From: Paenibacillus auburnensis
Lineage (GTDB): Bacteria; Bacillota; Bacilli; Paenibacillales; Paenibacillaceae
Reading direction: 5' to 3'
DNA: 64,000 nt
NCBI RefSeq assembly: GCF_927798115.1
Contig: NZ_CAKMMG010000013.1
Span: 30,103 to 94,102, forward strand
Shown: in pieces, positions 60,966 through 64,000 of the stretch
Numbering within the stretch: the first letter of the stretch is position 1
Layout: every line of letters begins with the position of its first letter
The notes under the pieces: model-generated
Told to the model about the DNA's origin: nothing
Databases searched by the model: none
The model's input: only the letters and a program-made list of their open reading frames with translations
Position numbers and translations under genes: made by a program

Positions 60966-61740
60966 AAGAATCGATTTCTATTACTTTTCCGGCACAGGCA
61001 ATACACAGCTTATTGTGGACCACGCAGTGAACTCACTTACAATGAACGGCTGCAACGTCTCTGTTAAGCATATCGAAAAAGGATACATCCTCTCTGAAAA
61101 TGAGCCGGCTGAACAATTGTGGTTTGCCTTCCCGGTCAACTCCCAGGCGGTCTCCCCTTTTATCTGGAGGTTTTTTCGGTCATTGCCCCAGAGCTCTGGA
61201 ACCAAGGTGTATGTAATTGCTACTCTTAATAATTCTGCTTATATACTAAAACCACTCTTTACACTGCTTAAGGACAAAGGATATACCCCAACTTCAGCCT
61301 GTGAGATCAGTATGCCTAACAATATGACCGATACACATCAGAGCAAGGAGCAAGACCTCAACCAATTAATTGCAGCTTGTGACAAGGCTGATCAATTTGT
61401 CAGCGATTCCATTGCCGGAAAGGTTAAGTGGGATACCGAGTATAAAGGATCTTCATTTGTATCCTTATTGTCGAGGAGAACGGCATTGCCTTGGATGTCT
61501 ATGCGCCTCCTGCTTAAGCTGCGGATCGAAGCCTCTCAATGCACAGGCTGCGGGCTATGTGTGAGACAATGTCCGGTACAAAATATTTCGATGACCGGCC
61601 ATGTTTCTCTTCACGGAAACAAATGTGAGTTCTGCATGAAATGTGCTGCCTCTTGTCCTAAGAAAGCCATCTATATATCAGGCAAACCAAAAATCAAAAT
61701 TCGCAGTACAAAGATGCCACATTCCACTATTCAACGTTAG
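60958..61740 (+). CDS. EFR1-type flavodoxin-ferredoxin fusion
   Basis: 260 residues from the ATG at 60958 (AGGAGGATGACACGG). N-terminal flavodoxin-like fold with the phosphate loop FSGTGNTQ (about 8-15), C-terminal two 4Fe-4S clusters: CTGCGLCVRQCP and CEFCMKCAASCP. It should carry electrons through FMN and iron-sulphur centres in the cytoplasm. Partner unknown. Confidence 0.92.
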   Translation: MNKRIDFYYFSGTGNTQLIVDHAVNSLTMNGCNVSVKHIEKGYILSENEPAEQLWFAFPVNSQAVSPFIWRFFRSLPQSSGTKVYVIATLNNSAYILKPLFTLLKDKGYTPTSACEISMPNNMTDTHQSKEQDLNQLIAACDKADQFVSDSIAGKVKWDTEYKGSSFVSLLSRRTALPWMSMRLLLKLRIEASQCTGCGLCVRQCPVQNISMTGHVSLHGNKCEFCMKCAASCPKKAIYISGKPKIKIRSTKMPHSTIQR

Positions 61741-61753
61741 AATGGAGCTTATT

Positions 61754-62209
61754 ATGGGTTTACATCTCAAAGGTTTTATCTTGCCGTTATTAGTTTTACT
61801 GCCGAACCTGCTCTTAATATTCTTCGCGCCGCACAACATTCCGAAAACCGTTTCCCCGCCTTTTATTTTCACTGTATTCGAGCGGGTAGGTCAAGTGACT
61901 TGTTTCACAATGCCTATCTTGTTCGGCACCAAGATTGCCGCGCAGCCTGTCAACTTGTTAACAGGGTTAATGTTCATCTGTTTAATTATTTACTATCTTT
62001 GCTGGATACGCTTCTTTTGGAGCGGCAGAGAATTCGCCATTCTCTTCAAACCATTAAGCTTCATCCCTATTCCCATGGCCCTATTTCCGATTCTGTATTT
62101 TATTCTGCTTGCCGTATGGCTTAACTCCTATTTATTTGCTATCCCAGCGGTTCTGTTCGCCATTGGGCATTTTGTAAACAGCTGGAGCACATTTAGCCAA
62201 ACCCGATAA
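61754..62209 (+). CDS. small integral membrane protein
   Basis: 151 residues from the ATG at 61754, with TGGAGC before it. Four hydrophobic segments (about 7-25, 35-55, 62-85, 100-140) in a protein ending NSWSTFSQTR. No family recognised. It lies 13 bases after the EFR1 gene, so probably in the PadR operon, perhaps membrane partner of the redox protein. Confidence 0.78.
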   Translation: MGLHLKGFILPLLVLLPNLLLIFFAPHNIPKTVSPPFIFTVFERVGQVTCFTMPILFGTKIAAQPVNLLTGLMFICLIIYYLCWIRFFWSGREFAILFKPLSFIPIPMALFPILYFILLAVWLNSYLFAIPAVLFAIGHFVNSWSTFSQTR

Positions 62210-62260
62210 GATTCCCCGGCAGCTAAAAAAGTGTCCTTACTAAAATAATCCTCATACAGA

Positions 62261-62305
62261 AAAACAGGTTGATAATCGTGTAACACGATTATCAACCTGT
62301 TTTTG
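62261..62305. terminator. bidirectional terminator: tRNA operon and PadR operon
   Basis: Perfect 20-bp arms (AAAACAGGTTGATAATCGTG and its complement) around TAA, with T runs on both strands. It ends the tRNA operon (minus) and the PadR-EFR1-membrane operon (plus). Confidence 0.95.
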
Positions 62306-62308
62306 TTA

Positions 62309-62387
62309 TACCGGCGAGAGGACTCGAACCTCCACGGTTTCCCACTCGATTTTGAGTCGAGCGCGTCTGCCATTCCGCCACGCCGGC
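62309..62387 (-). tRNA. tRNA-Leu(CAA)
   Basis: Anticodon loop CTCAAAA between CTCGA and TCGAG arms; long variable arm. Acceptor GCCGGCG with CGCCGGT, discriminator A; CCA is not encoded (TAA follows), unlike the other genes in this cluster. Confidence 0.95.
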
Positions 62388-62422
62388 GTATTCATGAGTT
62401 GCAATAATAAGTTCCAAAATAA

Positions 62423-62496
62423 TGGAGGCGCCACCCAGACTCGAACTGGGGATAAAGCTTTTGCAGAGCTTTGCCTTACCACTTGGCTATGGCGCC
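62423..62496 (-). tRNA. tRNA-Cys(GCA)
   Basis: Anticodon loop TGCAAAA; acceptor GGCGCCA with TGGCGCC; CCA encoded. Confidence 0.95.
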
Positions 62497-62503
62497 ACAA
62501 AAA

Positions 62504-62578
62504 TGGAGCGGACGACGGGAATCGAACCCGCGACCCTCGCCTTGGCAAGGCGATGCTCTACCGCTGAGCCACGTCCGC
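62504..62578 (-). tRNA. tRNA-Gly(GCC)
   Basis: Anticodon loop TGCCAAG; acceptor GCGGACG with CGTCCGC; CCA encoded. Confidence 0.95.
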
Positions 62579-62583
62579 ATAAA

Positions 62584-62658
62584 TGGCTGGGGATATAGGA
62601 ATCGAACCTATGAATGACGGAGTCAAAGTCCGTTGCCTTACCGCTTGGCTAATCCCCA
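62584..62658 (-). tRNA. tRNA-Gln(TTG)
   Basis: Anticodon loop CTTTGAC gives TTG; acceptor TGGGGAT with ATCCCCA; CCA encoded. Confidence 0.95.
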
Positions 62659-62677
62659 ATATCATTTTAGAAAAAAA

Positions 62678-62754
62678 TGGGGCGACTGATGGGTCTCGAA
62701 CCCACGAATGCCGGAACCACAATCCGGTGCGTTAACCCCTTCGCCACAGTCGCC
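62678..62754 (-). tRNA. tRNA-His(GTG), copy 1
   Basis: Anticodon loop TTGTGGT; extra 5' G pairing with C73; acceptor GGCGACTG with CAGTCGCC; CCA encoded. Confidence 0.95.
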
Positions 62755-62801
62755 ATATTAAGCTGTTTCTAACAATTTCGCCAACCAGTCTTTTAAAGAA
62801 A

Positions 62802-62878
62802 TGGGGCGGCCGATGGGTCTCGAACCCACGAATGCCGGAACCACAATCCGGTGCGTTAACCCCTTCGCCACGGCCGCC
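62802..62878 (-). tRNA. tRNA-His(GTG), copy 2
   Basis: Same body as copy 1 but acceptor is GGCGGCCG with CGGCCGCC: paired, compensatory changes. CCA encoded. Confidence 0.95.
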
Positions 62879-62901
62879 ATATTAAGCTTTAAAATTTTCA
62901 T

Positions 62902-62975
62902 TGGCAGGGGCAGCAGGAATTGAACCCACACCAACGGTTTTGGAGACCGTTGTTCTACCTTTAAACTATGCCCCT
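62902..62975 (-). tRNA. tRNA-Trp(CCA)
   Basis: Anticodon loop TCTCCAAAA region gives CCA; acceptor AGGGGCA with TGCCCCT; CCA encoded. Confidence 0.95.
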
Positions 62976-62980
62976 AAAGA

Positions 62981-63066
62981 TGGTGGAGGCTGATGGATTC
63001 GAACCACCGAACACGTACGTGAGCAGATTTACAGTCTGATGCGTTTGGCCACTTCGCTAAGCCTCC
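62981..63066 (-). tRNA. tRNA-Tyr(GTA)
   Basis: Anticodon loop CTGTAAA gives GTA; long variable arm; acceptor GGAGGCT; CCA encoded. Confidence 0.95.
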
Positions 63067-63071
63067 ACAGA

Positions 63072-63147
<76 letters not shown>

Positions 63148-63168
63148 ATATTCATTTGTAAGAAATCA

Positions 63169-63244
63169 TGGTGGCGCGGGAGGGAATCGAACCCCCGACA
63201 CAAGGATTTTCAGTCCTTTGCTCTACCGACTGAGCTACCGAGCC
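63169..63244 (-). tRNA. tRNA-Phe(GAA) with acceptor-stem mismatch
   Basis: Anticodon loop CTGAAAA gives GAA. Acceptor 5' strand GGCTCGG against 3' strand CCGCGCC leaves a T-C mismatch at pair 4-69; all other pairs are normal. CCA encoded. Confidence 0.92.
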
Positions 63245-63265
63245 GTATAAGATTAAAAGCATTAA

Positions 63266-63343
63266 TGGCGGAACCGACGGGATTCGAACCCGCGATCTCC
63301 TGCGTGACAGGCAGGCATGTTAGGCCAACTACACCACGGTTCC
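63266..63343 (-). tRNA. tRNA-Asp(GTC)
   Basis: Anticodon loop CTGTCAC gives GTC; acceptor GGAACCG; CCA encoded. Confidence 0.95.
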
Positions 63344-63424
<81 letters not shown>

Positions 63425-63442
63425 TCAGTAAGAAGTTGTATA

Positions 63443-63518
63443 TGGTGGAGGCTGAGGGGTTCGAACCCCCGACCCTCTGCTTGTAAGGCAGATGCTCTCC
63501 CAGCTGAGCTAAGCCTCC
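63443..63518 (-). tRNA. tRNA-Val(TAC)
   Basis: Anticodon loop CTTACAA gives TAC; acceptor GGAGGCT; CCA encoded. Confidence 0.95.
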
Positions 63519-63572
63519 ATAAACAACAATTGCTATTGTACCAATTCCACCTAGTGAAATCAAGTGAAAAAT

Positions 63573-63647
63573 TGGTGACCCGTATGGGATTCGAACCCAT
63601 GTTACCTCCGTGAAAGGGAGGTGTCTTAACCCCTTGACCAACGGGCC
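63573..63647 (-). tRNA. tRNA-Glu(TTC)
   Basis: Anticodon loop CTTTCAC gives TTC; acceptor GGCCCGT with ACGGGTC; CCA encoded. Confidence 0.95.
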
Positions 63648-63663
63648 ATACTGTAAAAATTAG

Positions 63664-63756
63664 TGGCGGAGAGAGAGGGATTCGAACCCTCGAGACGCTT
63701 GTGGCGCCTACACGATTTCCAATCGTGCTCCTTCGGCCAAACTCGGACACCTCTCC
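63664..63756 (-). tRNA. tRNA-Ser(GGA)
   Basis: Anticodon loop TTGGAAA gives GGA; long variable arm; acceptor GGAGAGG; CCA encoded. Confidence 0.95.
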
Positions 63757-63759
63757 ATA

Positions 63760-63835
63760 TGGCTCCCCGAACAGGACTCGAACCTGTGACAACTCGATTA
63801 ACAGTCGAGTGCTCTACCAACTGAGCTATCAGGGA
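63760..63835 (-). tRNA. tRNA-Asn(GTT)
   Basis: Anticodon loop CTGTTAA gives GTT; acceptor TCCCTGA; CCA encoded. First tRNA after the rRNA gene. Confidence 0.95.
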
Positions 63836-63900
63836 ATATACATTCCAGGCTTGATCGCCTGAAAACTGAATCCGAAACGAATCTGCGTTCTTCGAAATAT

Positions 63901-64000
63901 TGGATAAGCCCTCGACCGATTAGTATTGGTCAGCTCCATGCATTACTGCACTTCCACCTCCAACCTATCTACCTCGTCGTCTTCAAGGGGTCTTACTAAT
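63901..64000 (-). rRNA. rrl: 23S rRNA, 3' end only
   Basis: The minus strand reads the conserved 23S end (GACGACGAGGTAGATAGG; GCATGGAGCTGACC; TACTAATCGGTCGAGG). The 5' part lies outside the window. The 3' end is placed by similarity and may be off by a few bases. No 5S gene fits in the 65 bases before tRNA-Asn. Confidence 0.92.

Overview
The window looks like a chromosomal segment of a Paenibacillus-type, spore-forming Bacillota. The signs are the small acid-soluble spore protein SspI, a LiaFSR cell-envelope stress module, YesM/YesN-type two-component pairs beside LplABC-type sugar ABC transporters, intracellular GH10/GH43 xylan enzymes, many TTG starts with strong AGGAGG sites, and a tRNA cluster in the order of the Bacillus trnD operon, directly behind a 23S rRNA gene. 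The genus is an inference from this gene content and style; no 16S sequence is present.

Layout. 1-1.8 kb: an AT-rich accessory patch (nucleotidyltransferase, Nudix hydrolase, frameshifted XRE regulator) interspersed with three copies of a hairpin repeat. 1.8-8.6 kb: housekeeping genes (SpoU/TrmH methyltransferase, Ktr potassium-channel subunit, sspI, prfC, an MFS transporter, zwf with a Fur-like site). 8.9-14.7 kb: ywmB and a merged Lia/Psp envelope-stress cluster (two PspA paralogues, PspC, LiaI-like, LiaFSR). 15-20 kb: an OmpR-type two-component system with its MacB-like ABC exporter. 20-25.6 kb: GH36 alpha-galactosidase, a 51-bp minisatellite, and metNIQ whose MetN lacks both an ordinary start codon and the C-terminal NIL domain. 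25.9-37.3 kb: a xylan-oligosaccharide operon (two response regulators, one sensor kinase, LplA/LplB/YtcP transporter, GH43, GH10).

38.2-46.6 kb is the most unusual part: a single-strand cluster encoding UbiX and UbiD, three hexameric (BMC-H) and one pentameric (EutN/CcmL) bacterial microcompartment shell proteins, two unrecognised proteins, adenine deaminase, a cyclase-family hydrolase and a DUF1989 protein. It has none of the aldehyde dehydrogenase, phosphotransacylase, alcohol dehydrogenase or signature-enzyme genes that define the well-known microcompartments, so it may be a purine or ureide compartment of unknown chemistry. It is followed by a membrane AraC-type regulator preceded by an array of TTGTTCAC sites, then another LplABC-type transporter, a MATE pump and an AraC regulator.

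56-58.4 kb: a cysteine hydrolase and an allantoinase-type amidohydrolase read from one sigma-A promoter through a purine-riboswitch-like leader. The aptamer has variant ligand-binding junctions and a terminator that competes with it, predicting a ligand-ON switch. Together with adenine deaminase and DUF1989 this points to purine/ureide catabolism as a theme of the right half. 58.7-62.3 kb: a MerR regulator divergent from an aldo/keto reductase with a 19-bp-spacer promoter, then PadR, an EFR1-type flavodoxin-ferredoxin and a small membrane protein. 62.3-64 kb: 16 tRNA genes and the 3' end of a 23S rRNA gene, all on the minus strand, with no 5S between them.
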